Source: Rhodoplanes elegans (GTDB taxonomy: Bacteria > Pseudomonadota > Alphaproteobacteria > Rhizobiales > Xanthobacteraceae). Taken from it: a stretch of 60,230 nt of DNA. The notes under the pieces were generated by a model that saw only the letters and a list, made by a program, of their open reading frames with translations, was not told the origin of the DNA and searched no databases. A program made the position numbers and the translations under genes. Where the stretch lies: NCBI RefSeq assembly GCF_016653355.1, contig NZ_NHSK01000063.1, positions 1 to 60,230 on the forward strand, given 5' to 3'. Below, one piece after another: positions 47,886 to 60,230 of this stretch (position 1 is the stretch's first letter; every line of letters begins with the position of its first letter).

Positions 47886-48248
47886 ATGGCGATGAACTTT
47901 GTACGGTATCTCGCAGTATTGATCGCACTATTCGCTGTCGTGAATTTTTCGACTCGCGCCGAGGCCTTCACCCAGTCGGGCATTGCTTCGGTCTATTCGG
48001 GCGGCAGGACCGCCAATGGCGAGCGCGCGCATGCCGGAGGCATGACGGCCGCCCACAAGCATCTCCCCTTCGGGACGCGGGTGCTGGTCACCCACCGCCG
48101 GACCGGCAAGTCGGTGGTCGTCCGCATCAACGACCGCGGCCCGTTCGTGCGCGGCCGGGTGATCGACCTGACGCCCGCCGCGGCGCGGTCGATCGGTCTG
48201 GGTTACGGCCTCGCGCCGGTGTCGATCGCGGTGCTCGGCCGCGACTGA
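47886..48248 (+). CDS. septal ring lytic transglycosylase RlpA family protein
   Basis: A 120-residue exported protein. The signal peptide is [20 protein letters not shown], cleaved near AEA-F (about residue 27). The mature part is a double-psi beta-barrel: [20 protein letters not shown], then [20 protein letters not shown] and [20 protein letters not shown]. The aspartate in NDRGP is the likely catalytic acid of RlpA, which trims peptidoglycan strands. There is no SPOR domain and no lipobox, so this is the short secreted form. The start could be 47868, 47886 or 47892; 47886 gives the best signal peptide. A terminator follows directly. Confidence 0.88.
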   Translation: MAMNFVRYLAVLIALFAVVNFSTRAEAFTQSGIASVYSGGRTANGERAHAGGMTAAHKHLPFGTRVLVTHRRTGKSVVVRINDRGPFVRGRVIDLTPAAARSIGLGYGLAPVSIAVLGRD

Positions 48249-48774
48249 TCCGTCGCCGGGCCGATCCGCATCGAGGGGCGCCGCGCCGCGGCGCCCCTTT
48301 TTCGTTGCGCCCGCAGCATGTCGCCGCTGCACTGCATCAACAAGGACGACCGACGCTACAGCGCCCCGTACGGCGTCGCACCGCGCTGCGGCGACACGGC
48401 CGCGCAGCCGCGAAGAGACCTTTGCGCGGCGGACCGATAGTGTGCGACAAAGGAGTCCGGGTGCGCGCGCGCCGCTTTGGGTGCAGCGCATTCCTGGCGA
48501 CTGCGCGAGAGGGGGCCGGCCCGATGCTTCGATCCGCGACGCTTCGATCGTCCAGAGAGCAACGGCCGCCCGCGCCCCGCCAGGGCCGCAGCACAGGCCC
48601 AGCCCGAAGCCCGGTTTCGACCCGCACCGTCCAACCATCGCCGGCGCCGCGGCGGCCAACCTCCGGTCGCCGCTCCGACCGTCGACCGCGCCTGCTGCCG
48701 TCGCGCGCCGCGTGACGGTTGCCGACGACCGGCCGAATCCGACCGTTTCCGAAGCCCATTCTCGCGGAGCTGCA
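48249..48774. other. intergenic region upstream of the glg operon
   Basis: A 526-base gap. Its first part holds the rlpA terminator. The rest is GC-rich; the long open frames across it have no ribosome site or recognisable protein and are attributed to high G+C. It presumably carries the glgP promoter, which I cannot place. Confidence 0.5.
48274..48301 (+). terminator. Rho-independent terminator of rlpA
   Basis: A perfect 10-base stem (GGGGCGCCGC, 48274-48283, with GCGGCGCCCC, 48287-48296), a 3-base loop and TTTTT (48297-48301). Confidence 0.9.
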
Positions 48775-50475
48775 ATGATCGAGGTCGCGCGCTATCTGTC
48801 CGTCAACCGCATCGCCTACTTCTCGATGGAGGTCGGGATCCGGCAGGAGATGCACACCTATTCGGGCGGCCTCGGGCTGCTCGCCGGCGACGCGGCGCGC
48901 TCCGCCGCCGACCTCGACCTGCCGATGGTGTTCGTGACGCTGGCTTCGCGCGAGGGCTCGATCAAGCAGGAGATCGACGCCGAGGGCCACCAGATCGACG
49001 GCCCCGATCCGTGGAACCCGGAGGACTGGGCGACCCCGATCGGCGCCATGGTGGCGGTCACGATCGAGGGCCGGCAGGTGTGGATCCGGCCCTGGCTCTA
49101 CGAGCTCAAGTCGCCGCGCGGCTTCCAGATCCCGGTGCTACTGCTCGACACCAACGTGCCGGAGAACGAGCCGCGCGACCGCATCATCACCAACCGGCTG
49201 TACTTCGGCGACGAGAAGGACCGCATCAAGCAGGAGGTGGTGCTCGGCATCGGCGGCGTGCGGGTGCTGCGCGCCCTCGGCTTCACCATCGACACCTATC
49301 ATCTCAACGAGGGCCACGCGGCGTTCCTGTCGCTCGCCCTGCTCGACCAGCACCGCATCAACCGCATTCCCGGGATCCCCGAGCCGTTCAGCTACGACGT
49401 CCACGCGGTGCGCGAGAAGTGCGTGTTCACCACCCACACGCCCGTCGAGGCCGGCCACGACCGGTTCTCCTACGAGGACGTGCGGTCGATCGTCGGCGAC
49501 CTGATCGAGTTCGACCAGCTCAAGCTCTTGGCCGGTCCGGACCATCTCAACATGTCGCAGCTCGCGCTCAACCTGTCGCGCTACGCCAACGGCGTCGCCC
49601 GGCGTCACGCCGAGACGGCGCAGAAGATGTTCCCGGCCTACAAGATCCGCACCGTCACCAACGGTGCGCACGTGCCGATGTGGATGCATCCGGCGATCGC
49701 CGACCTGTTCAAGACGATCGCGCCGCACTGGGCCTACGAGCTCGAGGATTTGCTCAAGGCCGACCAGGTGCCGCCCGACGCTCTGTGGGACGCCCACCAG
49801 CGCGCCAAGCACGAGCTGATCGACTACGTGAAGACGACCACCGGGGTCGAGATGGACCCCGACGTGCCGCTGATCGGCTTCGCCCGCCGGATGACCGGCT
49901 ACAAGCGGCCCGACCTCCTGTTCCACGACGTGGAACGGCTCCAGGCGATCGCCGGCGGGCGCCGGTTCCAGGTGGTGATGGCCGGCAAGGCGCATCCGCG
50001 CGACTTCGAGGGCAAGGCGCGCATCCGGGCAATCCACCAGCACATGAGATCGATCAAAGACATTCCGATGGCGTTTCTGCCAAACTACAGCATCGCCATC
50101 GCCATGAAGCTCGTCTCCGGCTGCGACGTATGGCTGAACAATCCGGTGCCCCCGCTCGAGGCTTCGGGGACGAGCGGCATGAAGGCGGCGTTCAACGGCG
50201 TCCTGAACTTCAGCGTGCTGGACGGATGGTGGCTCGAGGGCTGGGAGGAAGGCGTGACCGGCTGGGCGATCGGCAGCGACGGCAGCGACCCGTCCCCCGA
50301 GGCGCACGCCGCCGCCATGTACGACAAGCTCGAGTCGACCGTGCTGCCGCTCTATCACGACGATCGGGCGCGGTGGATCTGGATGATGCAGCAGACCATC
50401 GCCAAGATCGGCGCGGTGTTCAACTCGGCCCGCATGATGCGGCGCTACGCGACGGAGGCCTATCTGCGCTCCTAG
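48775..50475 (+). CDS. glgP: alpha-glucan phosphorylase (short bacterial type)
   Basis: A 566-residue glycogen/maltodextrin phosphorylase of the shorter bacterial clade, releasing glucose 1-phosphate. It starts MIEVARYLSVNRIAYFSMEV, and has the Glu-rich GGLGLLAGDAARSAADL, TYHLNEGHAAFLSLALL and the pyridoxal-phosphate region EASGTSGMKAAFNGVLNFSV near residue 462, where the lysine carries the cofactor. The ATG at 48775 has GGAG upstream; longer frames add Arg- and Pro-rich sequence not found in the family. It leads the glgP-glgC-glgA operon, so breakdown and synthesis genes are transcribed together. No glgB or glgX is nearby. Confidence 0.95.
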   Translation: MIEVARYLSVNRIAYFSMEVGIRQEMHTYSGGLGLLAGDAARSAADLDLPMVFVTLASREGSIKQEIDAEGHQIDGPDPWNPEDWATPIGAMVAVTIEGRQVWIRPWLYELKSPRGFQIPVLLLDTNVPENEPRDRIITNRLYFGDEKDRIKQEVVLGIGGVRVLRALGFTIDTYHLNEGHAAFLSLALLDQHRINRIPGIPEPFSYDVHAVREKCVFTTHTPVEAGHDRFSYEDVRSIVGDLIEFDQLKLLAGPDHLNMSQLALNLSRYANGVARRHAETAQKMFPAYKIRTVTNGAHVPMWMHPAIADLFKTIAPHWAYELEDLLKADQVPPDALWDAHQRAKHELIDYVKTTTGVEMDPDVPLIGFARRMTGYKRPDLLFHDVERLQAIAGGRRFQVVMAGKAHPRDFEGKARIRAIHQHMRSIKDIPMAFLPNYSIAIAMKLVSGCDVWLNNPVPPLEASGTSGMKAAFNGVLNFSVLDGWWLEGWEEGVTGWAIGSDGSDPSPEAHAAAMYDKLESTVLPLYHDDRARWIWMMQQTIAKIGAVFNSARMMRRYATEAYLRS

Positions 50476-50610
50476 TCGACGGATGCGCCGGCGCCGGCCC
50501 TGCCGGCGCCGGCGACGCGACACCGGAGGCGCCGCGCGGGCGAGGCCTGCGCGGGCGACCCGGCCGGGAGATTTCGACGATGCGTTTCGCAACCTGAACG
50601 AGGCAATTCC

Positions 50611-51873
50611 GTGCCGATTGTACATTCCACGCCGGGGCCGCTCGCCCGTTCCGCCATGGCCTATGTGCTGGCCGGCGGCCGCGGCAGCCGGCTGCACGAG
50701 CTGTGCGACAACCGCGCCAAGCCGGCGGTCTATTTCGGCGGCAAGTCCCGGATCATCGACTTCACGCTGTCCAACGCCCTCAACTCGGGCATCCGCCGCA
50801 TCGCGGTGGCGACCCAGTACAAGGCGCACAGCCTGATCCGCCACATGCAGCGCGGCTGGAACTTCTTCCGCCCCGAGCGAAACGAGAGCTTCGACATCCT
50901 GCCGGCCAGCCAGCGCATCGCCGGCGCGAGCTGGTATGCCGGCACGGCCGATGCCGTCTACCAGAACCTCGACATCATCGAGAGCTACAATCCCGAGTTC
51001 ATCGTCCTGCTCGCCGGCGACCACATCTACAAGATGGACTACGAGCCGATGCTCCAGCAGCACGTGGAGCAGAAGGCCGACATCACCATCGCGACCATCG
51101 AGGTGCCGCTCAAGCAGGCGATCCATTTCGGCGTCGTGCATGTCGACGAGAACGACGTCGTCGTCGACTTCGTCGAGAAGCCGCCGAAGCCGCCGCACAT
51201 GCCGGGCAACCCGGAGCTGGCGCTGGCCAGCATGGGCATCTACGTCTTCAACACCAAGTTCCTGATCGACCAGGTCCGCCGCGACGCCCAGGACCCGCAC
51301 TCGACACACGACTTCGGCAAGGACATCGTCCCCTATCTGGTCAAGTACGGGAAGGCGGTGGCGCACCCGTTCTCGCGCTCCTGCGTGCGCTCGCGCGAGG
51401 AGGCGGCCGTCTACTGGCGCGACGTCGGCACCATCGGGGCCTACTGGGAGGCGAACATCGACCTCACCGCCGTGGTGCCGCAGCTCGACCTGTTCGACCA
51501 CAACTGGCCGATCTGGACCTATGCCGAGATCACCCCGCCGGCCAAGTTCGTGCACGACGAGCAGGGCCGCCGCGGCACCGCGATCGCCTCGCTGGTCGCC
51601 GGGGGCTGCATCGTGTCGGGCGCCTCGATCCGCCGCTCGCTGGTCGGCACCGGGGCGCGCGTGCACTCCTACGCCTTCGTCGAGAACTCGGTGATCCTGC
51701 CGCAGGTCGACATCGGGCGCGGCGCGCGGCTGCGCAACGTCGTGATCGACAAGGGCACCGTGATCCCGCCGAAGCTCGTGGTCGGCGAGGACCCGGAAGT
51801 CGACGCCGACAGGTTCCGCCGCACCGAGGACGGGATCTGTCTCATCACCCAGCAGATGATCGATCGGTTGTGA
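50611..51873 (+). CDS. glgC: glucose-1-phosphate adenylyltransferase
   Basis: A 420-residue ADP-glucose pyrophosphorylase, the committed step of glycogen synthesis. The nucleotide-binding motif is [20 protein letters not shown] (17-36), then [20 protein letters not shown], the catalytic aspartate region [15 protein letters not shown], and the left-handed beta-helix C-terminus ([18 protein letters not shown]). It begins with GTG at 50611, with GAGG upstream. Its stop overlaps the glgA start (GTGA). In relatives it is allosterically controlled by fructose 6-phosphate or pyruvate. It follows glgP by 135 bases. Confidence 0.97.
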   Translation: MPIVHSTPGPLARSAMAYVLAGGRGSRLHELCDNRAKPAVYFGGKSRIIDFTLSNALNSGIRRIAVATQYKAHSLIRHMQRGWNFFRPERNESFDILPASQRIAGASWYAGTADAVYQNLDIIESYNPEFIVLLAGDHIYKMDYEPMLQQHVEQKADITIATIEVPLKQAIHFGVVHVDENDVVVDFVEKPPKPPHMPGNPELALASMGIYVFNTKFLIDQVRRDAQDPHSTHDFGKDIVPYLVKYGKAVAHPFSRSCVRSREEAAVYWRDVGTIGAYWEANIDLTAVVPQLDLFDHNWPIWTYAEITPPAKFVHDEQGRRGTAIASLVAGGCIVSGASIRRSLVGTGARVHSYAFVENSVILPQVDIGRGARLRNVVIDKGTVIPPKLVVGEDPEVDADRFRRTEDGICLITQQMIDRL

Positions 51874-53330
51874 TCGCAGCGACGCCGATCCACGTCCTGT
51901 CCGTCGTCTCCGAGATTTTCCCCTTCGTGAAGACCGGGGGTCTCGCCGACGTCGCCGGCGCGCTGCCGGCGGCGCTCGCCCCCGAGAACGTCCGCACCGT
52001 CACGCTGATCCCCGGCTATCCGGACGTGATGGCGGCGCTGCGCGACGCGAGCCCGATCCTCGCCGTCGACGACCTGTTCGGCGGCCCGGGCCGTCTCCTC
52101 CACGGTCGCGCCAAGAACCTCGAGCTGATCGTCATCGACGCGCCGCATCTCTACGACCGGCCCGGCAATCCCTACATGGCGGCCGACGGCCGCGACTGGC
52201 CCGACAACGCGATCCGGTTCGGGGCGCTCGGCCTGATGGCGGCGCGGCTCGGCGCCGGCGAGGTGCCGGCCTTCCGGCCCGACGTGCTGCACGCCCACGA
52301 CTGGCAGGCCGGCCTCTCGGCCGCCTATCTGCGCTACCGCTTCGAGCGCCGCCCCCGCACCGTGATGACGGTGCACAACCTCGCCTTCCAGGGCCTGTTC
52401 CCGGCCTCGCTCCTGTCCGCCCTGGCGCTGCCGCCGGCGGCGTTCTCGATCAACGGGGTCGAGTTCCACGGCGAGATCGGCTTCCTCAAGGCCGGCCTCG
52501 CCCTGTCCGACTGGATCACCACGGTGTCGCCGACCTACGCGGCCGAGATCCGCACCCGCGAGTTCGGCATGGGGCTCGACGGGCTCCTGCGCGGCCGCAC
52601 CGAGCGGCTCTCCGGCATCCTCAACGGCATCGACGACACGGTTTGGAATCCGGGTCGCGATCCGCTGATCGCCGCCAATTTCGACGCCCGCCGCATCGCC
52701 CCGCGCATCGCCAACAAGGCGGTGCTGAAGCGGCGCATGGGGCTCGCCACCGACGACGCGCTGCTGTTCGGCGTGGTCAGCCGGCTGACCTGGCAGAAGG
52801 GCCTCGACATGCTGGTCGAGGTGCTGCCGACCCTGCTCGCCACCGGCTCGCAGCTCGTCGTGCTCGGCTCCGGCGAGCGCAACCTGCAGCAGGCGTTCAT
52901 GGACGCCGCCCGCATCCATCCGGGCCGCGTCGCCTGCGTGATCGGCTACGACGAGGAGCTCGCCCATCTGATCCAGGCCGGCGCGGACGCCCTCCTGATG
53001 CCGTCGCGCTACGAGCCGTGCGGCCTGTCGCAGATGTGCGCGCTGCGCTACGGCACCGTGCCGGTGGTCAGCCATGTCGGCGGGCTCGCCGACACGGTGA
53101 TCGACTGCAACGACATGGCGATCGCCGAAGGCGTCGGCACCGGCATCCAGTTCCGTCCGACCATCGGCATGCTGGAGGCGGCGGTCCTGCGCGCCACCGC
53201 GCTGTGGCGCAACGGCAAGGTCTGGCGCCGCGTCCAGCGCAACGCCATGCGGGCCGACGTCTCCTGGCGCCGCTCCGCCCGGCGCTACGCCACCCTCTAC
53301 CGCACCCTGATGGCCGAGCGGCGAAAGTAG
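51870..53330 (+). CDS. glgA: glycogen synthase
   Basis: A 486-residue GT5 glycogen synthase, which extends alpha-1,4-glucan chains from ADP-glucose. The N-terminal [13 protein letters not shown] (20-32) binds the sugar nucleotide. [29 protein letters not shown] and [16 protein letters not shown] mark the domain interface. The C-terminal [13 protein letters not shown] and [20 protein letters not shown] carry the catalytic glutamate region. The start is GTG at 51870, overlapping the glgC stop by four bases, so the two enzymes are translationally coupled. Length is normal. Confidence 0.97.
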   Translation: MIAATPIHVLSVVSEIFPFVKTGGLADVAGALPAALAPENVRTVTLIPGYPDVMAALRDASPILAVDDLFGGPGRLLHGRAKNLELIVIDAPHLYDRPGNPYMAADGRDWPDNAIRFGALGLMAARLGAGEVPAFRPDVLHAHDWQAGLSAAYLRYRFERRPRTVMTVHNLAFQGLFPASLLSALALPPAAFSINGVEFHGEIGFLKAGLALSDWITTVSPTYAAEIRTREFGMGLDGLLRGRTERLSGILNGIDDTVWNPGRDPLIAANFDARRIAPRIANKAVLKRRMGLATDDALLFGVVSRLTWQKGLDMLVEVLPTLLATGSQLVVLGSGERNLQQAFMDAARIHPGRVACVIGYDEELAHLIQAGADALLMPSRYEPCGLSQMCALRYGTVPVVSHVGGLADTVIDCNDMAIAEGVGTGIQFRPTIGMLEAAVLRATALWRNGKVWRRVQRNAMRADVSWRRSARRYATLYRTLMAERRK

Positions 53331-53565
53331 GTCTTCGACCCTCCGCCCGCATCGGACCGTGAAGGCCCCTCCCGAGCCTTCCCCGAAACGCATGGCGGCC
53401 GCCGCAGGACGGCCATGCCGGCGCGATTCACGGTTCGGCGACATCCTTGGTGTAGACAGGGGCTCCTGGACGAGCACACGACGTCGCCTGATTATTCGAT
53501 CGGACCCGCACGCGCTCGACGATCCGGCCTCCGGCCGGCCCACGCGCGAAGAAACGGGCTCTCCG

Positions 53566-53691
53566 ATGCAAGACCTCGGCCTCACCCTCTTCAACGTCGT
53601 CGCCTCCAACCCGCTGCCCGCCGGCGCGGTCCTCGGCTCGTCGCTGCTGACGCTGCTGGCCTTCGTCTATCCGCGGTCTGGGCTGAACTGA
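53566..53691 (+). CDS. possible 41-residue hydrophobic peptide
   Basis: MQDLGLTLFNVVASNPLPAG continues into a single hydrophobic segment (AVLGSSLLTLLAFVYP). GAAG lies about 16 bases upstream, a weak ribosome site. It could be a small membrane protein, but at this G+C short open frames are common, and its position between glgA and the YifB gene gives no support. Confidence 0.3.
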   Translation: MQDLGLTLFNVVASNPLPAGAVLGSSLLTLLAFVYPRSGLN

Positions 53692-53786
53692 GAGCGCCGG
53701 TCGCCACCGGTCGTTCCCTTATTGTTCTTGCCGAGCCACCGGCCTCCTGCTACCCTGGCGCGCAATCCAGGTTCTGGGGCGGCGGC

Positions 53787-55325
53787 ATGGTGCAGCGGGT
53801 GACGACCGTGGCGTTCGAGGGCATCGAGGCGCGGGCCGTCGACGTCCAGGTTCAGGTCGCGCCCGGGCTGCCCGCCTTCAATGTGGTCGGCCTTCCGGAC
53901 AAGGCGGTGTCGGAGGCGCGCGAAAGGGTGCGGGCGGCGCTGGTCGCCTCGGGGCTGGCGCTGCCGGCGCGGCGCATCACCGTCAACCTCGCCCCGGCCG
54001 ACCTCCCCAAGGAGGGCAGCCACTACGACCTTCCCATCGCGCTCGGCCTGATGGGCGCCATCGGGGCGATCCCGCCCGACGCGCTCGACGGCTGCACGGT
54101 GCTGGGCGAGCTCGGGCTCGACGGCTCGATCGCCGCGGTCGCCGGCGTGCTGCCGACCGCGATCGCCGCCAACGGGCGCGGCGACGCGCTGATCTGCCCG
54201 GCCGCCTGCGGCCCGGAGGCCGCCTGGGCGAGCCCCGACATGGCGATCGTCGCGGCCGGCTCGCTGATCCAATTGGCCAACCACTTCAAGGGCACGCAGG
54301 TGCTCTCGCGGCCGCAGCCGCGGATCCGCGCCGCATCGGGTGCGCTGCCCGACCTCGCCGACATCAAGGGCCAGGAGAGCGCCAAGCGCGCTCTGGAGAT
54401 CGCCGCGGCCGGCGGCCACAACATGCTGATGATCGGCCCGCCGGGCGCCGGCAAGTCGATGCTCGCCGCACGCCTGCCGTCGATCCTGCCGCCGCTGTCG
54501 CCCTCCGAGCTCCTGGAGGTGTCGATGATCGCCTCGGTCGCGGGCGAGATCCGGGACGGGGCGCTGAGCAACCGGCGGCCGTTCCGCAGCCCGCACCACT
54601 CCGCCTCGATGCCGGCCCTGGTCGGCGGCGGCCTGAAGGCGCGGCCCGGCGAGATCTCGCTCGCCCACAACGGCGTCCTGTTCCTCGACGAGCTGCCCGA
54701 GTTCGAGCCGCGGGTGCTCGAGTCGCTGCGCCAGCCGCTGGAGACCGGCGAGGTGGCGATCGCCCGGGTCAACCACCGGGTCACCTATCCGGCCCGCTTC
54801 ATGCTGGTCGCCGCCATGAACCCGTGCAAATGCGGCCGCGCCAGCGAGCCCGGCTTCGCCTGCCGGCGCGGGCCGATCGCCCGCTGCACGGCCGAGTATC
54901 AGGGCCGCCTCTCCGGCCCGCTGCTCGACCGCATCGACCTGCATGTCGACATCGCCGCGGTGAGCGCCGCCGATCTCGTGCTGCCGCCGGCCGCCGAGGG
55001 CAGCGCCGCGGTCGCGGCCCGGGTGGCGCAGGCGCGCGACCTGCAGGCGCGCCGCTACGAGGCGCTCGGCTTTCCGCATGTGCGCACCAATGCGCAGGCG
55101 CAGGGCGGCCTGCTGGAGGAGGTCGCCACCCCCGACAAGGCCGGGCTGGCGCTGATCCGCGAGGCCGCCGACGCGATGCGGCTCTCGGCGCGCGGCTATC
55201 ACCGGGTGCTCCGGGTCGCCCGCACGCTCGCCGACCTCGCCGGAGCCGAGCGGGTCGGCCGCGTCCATGTCGCCGAGGCGCTCGCCTATCGCACCCGCCT
55301 CGACGAGGTGCGCCGCGCCGCCTGA
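53787..55325 (+). CDS. YifB/ComM family Mg-chelatase-like AAA+ ATPase
   Basis: A 512-residue protein. It has an N-terminal Lon-protease-like domain (FEGIEARAVDVQVQVAPGLP, with KEGSHYDLPIALGLM) and a central AAA+ domain with Walker A GPPGAGKSM (about 218-226) and Walker B GVLFLDELPEFEPRVLESLR. The C-terminal Mg-chelatase subdomain carries four cysteines (NPCKCGRASEPGFACRRGPI, then ARC), probably a zinc site. ComM, the characterised relative, is a hexameric helicase that promotes branch migration in natural transformation. The ATG at 53787 was chosen because MVQRVTTVAFEGIEA is the family start. It stands alone between the glg operon and the signalling genes. Confidence 0.93.
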   Translation: MVQRVTTVAFEGIEARAVDVQVQVAPGLPAFNVVGLPDKAVSEARERVRAALVASGLALPARRITVNLAPADLPKEGSHYDLPIALGLMGAIGAIPPDALDGCTVLGELGLDGSIAAVAGVLPTAIAANGRGDALICPAACGPEAAWASPDMAIVAAGSLIQLANHFKGTQVLSRPQPRIRAASGALPDLADIKGQESAKRALEIAAAGGHNMLMIGPPGAGKSMLAARLPSILPPLSPSELLEVSMIASVAGEIRDGALSNRRPFRSPHHSASMPALVGGGLKARPGEISLAHNGVLFLDELPEFEPRVLESLRQPLETGEVAIARVNHRVTYPARFMLVAAMNPCKCGRASEPGFACRRGPIARCTAEYQGRLSGPLLDRIDLHVDIAAVSAADLVLPPAAEGSAAVAARVAQARDLQARRYEALGFPHVRTNAQAQGGLLEEVATPDKAGLALIREAADAMRLSARGYHRVLRVARTLADLAGAERVGRVHVAEALAYRTRLDEVRRAA

Positions 55326-55581
55326 GGCTCGGGATGCCGCGACCGTGCGGCGATCGCCGGTCCCCGCCCGGGGGGCTGGGCTCGCGAGTGCGGCCGAGCG
55401 ACGTGGTCGGCGGCGCGCGACGGCCTCGGCCGGCCGGCCGCGTCATACACCGTTTCGACTAGATCGATCTCTCACCCGTTCGGGCTGTAACAGGCGTATT
55501 GACCGCCATCCCTGGTTTAATCGAATCTTTTCGCTTCCCTGCCAGAATGATCGATGGGGGCAGGGACGTCGGGGACGCAGA

Positions 55582-56057
55582 ATGCTGGACCGCAGCGAGC
55601 CGAACTCATCGCAGGCCGAGGCCGAGCCGAACGCCGCCGCGGGACCGCCCATTCCGTCGCTGCTGGTGATCGACGACGACACCGTTCATCGCATGATCAT
55701 CGGCCGGGTGGCGCAGCGGGCCGGCTACGAGGTCGTCGAAGCCGCGTCCTACGAGCAGGCCGTCGCGCTGCTGGAGCAGCGCGCCTACACGCTGATCAGC
55801 CTCGACCTGACGCTCGGCGGCCACGGCGGCGCCGAGGTGCTGCATGCCGTCGCCGCCATGGACCTGAAGACCCCGATCGTCATCGTGTCGAGCTCCAACG
55901 AGACGATCCGTCGCGAGACCGCCGCGATGGCGAATCTGCTCAGCCTCAACGTCTGCCGCACGCTGCCGAAGCCCGTCGACCTCGCCCAGCTCCGCGCGCT
56001 CCTCGTGGAGATCCGCCAGCGCGACGCCGTCGGCCTCGGGCCGGCGGGCTGGTCGGC

Positions 56058-56061
<4 letters not shown>
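55582..56061 (+). CDS. single-domain response regulator
   Basis: A 159-residue receiver-domain protein with a polar 25-residue N-terminal extension. The acidic pocket is at D31-D33 ([10 protein letters not shown]), the phospho-acceptor is D75 (ISLDLTLGG), the switch serine lies in IVSSSNE and the conserved lysine is K130 (LPKPVD). There is no output domain, so it probably acts through protein contacts or in a phosphorelay. Its stop overlaps the GTG start of the hybrid kinase by four bases, so the two form a unit. The kinase's Hpt domain is a natural phosphate source. Confidence 0.92.
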
Positions 56062-58796
<2,735 letters not shown>

Positions 58797-58928
58797 CGAC
58801 ACGCGGCCACGCCGGGCACGCCGGGATCGTCGGGCCGGGTCCGGCCGCGACAAGAGATCAGCAAGACTCCGGTGCTATCCCGAAGGGCGGCCGCCGCCGG
58901 GATTCGGCCAGACGCGCGCCGCGAAGAC

Positions 58929-58970
58929 GGCGCGCAGGCGCGCCGGTTGCGAAAGGCGCGCAGGCGCGCC
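58929..58970. repeat. two direct copies of a GC-rich palindrome upstream of the second kinase
   Basis: GGCGCGCAGGCGCGCC occurs at 58929-58944 and again at 58955-58970, 26 bases apart. Each copy is an inverted repeat with 7-base arms. They end 16 bases before the ATG of the next kinase, so they could be operator sites or a structured leader. Confidence 0.5.
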
Positions 58971-58986
58971 AGGGGCGAAGGCGCGG

Positions 58987-60230
58987 ATGCACGACTGGCT
59001 CGAACGATCCGCCCGCCCGACCGCCGTGATCCTCGGCGCGATGTCGATCCTGCTCGGGGGCCTTCTCGGGCCCGTGCTGATCTGGACCGCCGCGCCTCTC
59101 GGGACGCGCCCCTTCGCCGGCATCGCCATCGCAGCGGCGATCACCGCCGCCGCGGCCCTGGCTCTGCTTCTGCACGACAATCGGCGACTGCGCCGCAGCC
59201 TCGACCGGCGCGACGCGCGCATCGAGGCGCTCGCCGACCGCGAATGGGAGCTGACCGACGCCGAGGAGCAGGCGCGCGCCGAGCTGATCGCGGTGCGCGA
59301 AGAAGCCGAGGCCGCGGGCCGCGCCAAGAACCGCTTTCTCGCCACCGTCTCGCACGAGATCCGCACGCCGCTGAACGGCATTCTGGGGATGTCCGAGCTG
59401 TTGCTCGACACGCCGCTCACACCCGCCCAGGCCACCTATGCGGAGGCGGTGCGCACCTCCGGCCGCGCCCTCCTGACCCTGATCGAGGACATTCTCGACT
59501 TCGCCAAGATCGAGTCCGGCCGCATCACCGTGACGGCGCGGCCGTTCGGTCTCGCCGCCATGGTCGAGTCGGTGGTCGAGCTGCTCGCCCCGCGCGCCCA
59601 CGACAAGGGTGTCGAGATCGCCGCCTTCGTCGACCCGGCGCTGCCGGCCGAGGTGGTCGGCGACGACGCGAGGCTGCGCCAGGTGCTGCTCAACCTCGTC
59701 GGCAACGCCGTGAAGTTCACGCCGGCCGGCAGCGTCATGGTGACGGCCGAGCCGGGCCCCGAGGCCGGGACCGTGATCGTGGCGGTGCAGGACACCGGCA
59801 TCGGCATCGCCCCGGACGCGCAGGAGCGCATCTTCGGCGAGTTCGAGCAGGCCGAGGGCGGCGCCGACCGCCGCTTCGGCGGCACCGGGCTCGGTCTCGC
59901 CATCACGCGCCGCATCGTCGCCCGGCTCGACGGCTCCATCACGGTCGACAGCGCCCCCGGGGCCGGCGCGACCTTCCGGGTGACGCTGCCGCTGCCGGCG
60001 GCCGACGGCGCCGCACCGACGACCGCGGCACCCGACCTGTCTGGACGCGGCGTGCTGATCGTCGCCGAGGATGCGGCCGCCATGGCGGCGCTGCGCCGCC
60101 AGCTCGGCACCTGGGGCGCCCGCACCGCTCTGGCGACGCCTGCCGAAGCGGCGGCCGTCCTCGCCGCGGAGCGTTGCGACACCGTGCTGGTCGATCGCGC
60201 CATCGGGACCGCGGCCGCCGCGGTCCCGAT
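58987..60230 (+). CDS. hybrid histidine kinase, cut by the right edge
   Basis: The open frame starts at ATG 58987 and runs off the window without a stop, so at least 414 residues. Two N-terminal membrane helices (about 12-35 and 42-63), with only a short loop between them, suggest sensing within the membrane or cytoplasm. A coiled-coil linker rich in Arg, Glu and Ala follows. HisKA has the phospho-histidine H123 in [15 protein letters not shown], and HATPase_c has [13 protein letters not shown] and [13 protein letters not shown] receiver-like domain then begins at [12 protein letters not shown], ending at the edge just after LVDRAIG, whose aspartate could be the acceptor. The receiver pocket VAED differs from the common VDDD and may be degenerate. 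Confidence 0.9.
   Translation, partial: MHDWLERSARPTAVILGAMSILLGGLLGPVLIWTAAPLGTRPFAGIAIAAAITAAAALALLLHDNRRLRRSLDRRDARIEALADREWELTDAEEQARAELIAVREEAEAAGRAKNRFLATVSHEIRTPLNGILGMSELLLDTPLTPAQATYAEAVRTSGRALLTLIEDILDFAKIESGRITVTARPFGLAAMVESVVELLAPRAHDKGVEIAAFVDPALPAEVVGDDARLRQVLLNLVGNAVKFTPAGSVMVTAEPGPEAGTVIVAVQDTGIGIAPDAQERIFGEFEQAEGGADRRFGGTGLGLAITRRIVARLDGSITVDSAPGAGATFRVTLPLPAADGAAPTTAAPDLSGRGVLIVAEDAAAMAALRRQLGTWGARTALATPAEAAAVLAAERCDTVLVDRAIGTAAAAVP

Noticed and set aside
48442-48774. In-frame N-terminal extension of glgP
   Set aside because: It is Arg/Pro-rich, absent from the phosphorylase family, and the ATG at 48775 has a good ribosome site.
53359-53565. Extension of the 41-residue peptide to a 110-residue protein
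   Set aside because: The added part is charged, low-complexity and without a ribosome site; only the hydrophobic tail might be real.

Overview
The window is about 70% G+C, with dense, tightly packed genes, no rRNA or tRNA that I can recognise, and no phage or transposase gene. The gene set and order point to an alphaproteobacterium, most likely in the Hyphomicrobiales (Rhizobiales). Supporting features are an F1 ATP synthase operon in the order delta-alpha-gamma-beta-epsilon with no F0 genes attached, a tripartite tricarboxylate (Tct) importer, many NMT1/SsuA-type ABC importers, an NnrS/cytochrome c pair behind an FNR-type box, and several families of palindromic dispersed repeats of the kind scattered through Bradyrhizobium- and Rhodoplanes-like genomes. 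The genus cannot be fixed from this sequence.

Layout. 1-6.4 kb: a partial secreted protein at the left edge, a ten-cysteine secreted protein, a tctCBA-patatin operon on the minus strand preceded by a near-perfect 33-bp palindrome, and two small proteins. 6.4-11.0 kb: an Mhq-like quinone-detoxification operon (two VOC ring-cleaving dioxygenases around a carboxylesterase) with a divergent LysR regulator, then a YceI protein. 11.1-21.4 kb: a minus-strand cluster for a cyclic-amide nitrogen heterocycle. It holds a cyanuric acid hydrolase/barbiturase homologue, a BiuH-type isochorismatase, a deaminase-type amidohydrolase, a dihydroorotase-type amidohydrolase, an SDR and a complete ABC importer, with a divergent LysR regulator. 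21.5-25.2 kb: mdoG/D and mdoH for periplasmic glucans. 25.4-30.4 kb: an RND efflux operon whose last gene is its probable TetR regulator. 31.0-35.3 kb: a second ABC importer fused by operon to a TrzN/8-oxoguanine-deaminase-type amidohydrolase. 35.6-42.2 kb: a radical SAM protein and atpHAG-ohr-atpDC. 42.5-47.6 kb: a glycosyltransferase, a low-GC two-gene AAA15 ATPase/RloB-like defence pair, NnrS and a cytochrome c. 47.8-55.3 kb: RlpA, glgP-glgC-glgA and a YifB/ComM ATPase. 55.5 kb to the right edge: a response regulator and two hybrid histidine kinases, the second cut by the edge.

Two themes stand out. First, two independent clusters pair an NMT1/SsuA-like ABC importer with metal-dependent amidohydrolases, which suggests specialised scavenging of N-heterocycles; the first has the parts to take cyanuric acid to allophanate. 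Second, most of the larger gaps inside operons are filled by a palindromic dispersed repeat, with at least five sequence families seen. This may shape transcript stability or the relative expression of the genes on either side. The best candidate for a less-described system is the AAA15/RloB-like pair at 43981-45746, a compositionally foreign two-gene islet with a 4-base start/stop overlap.
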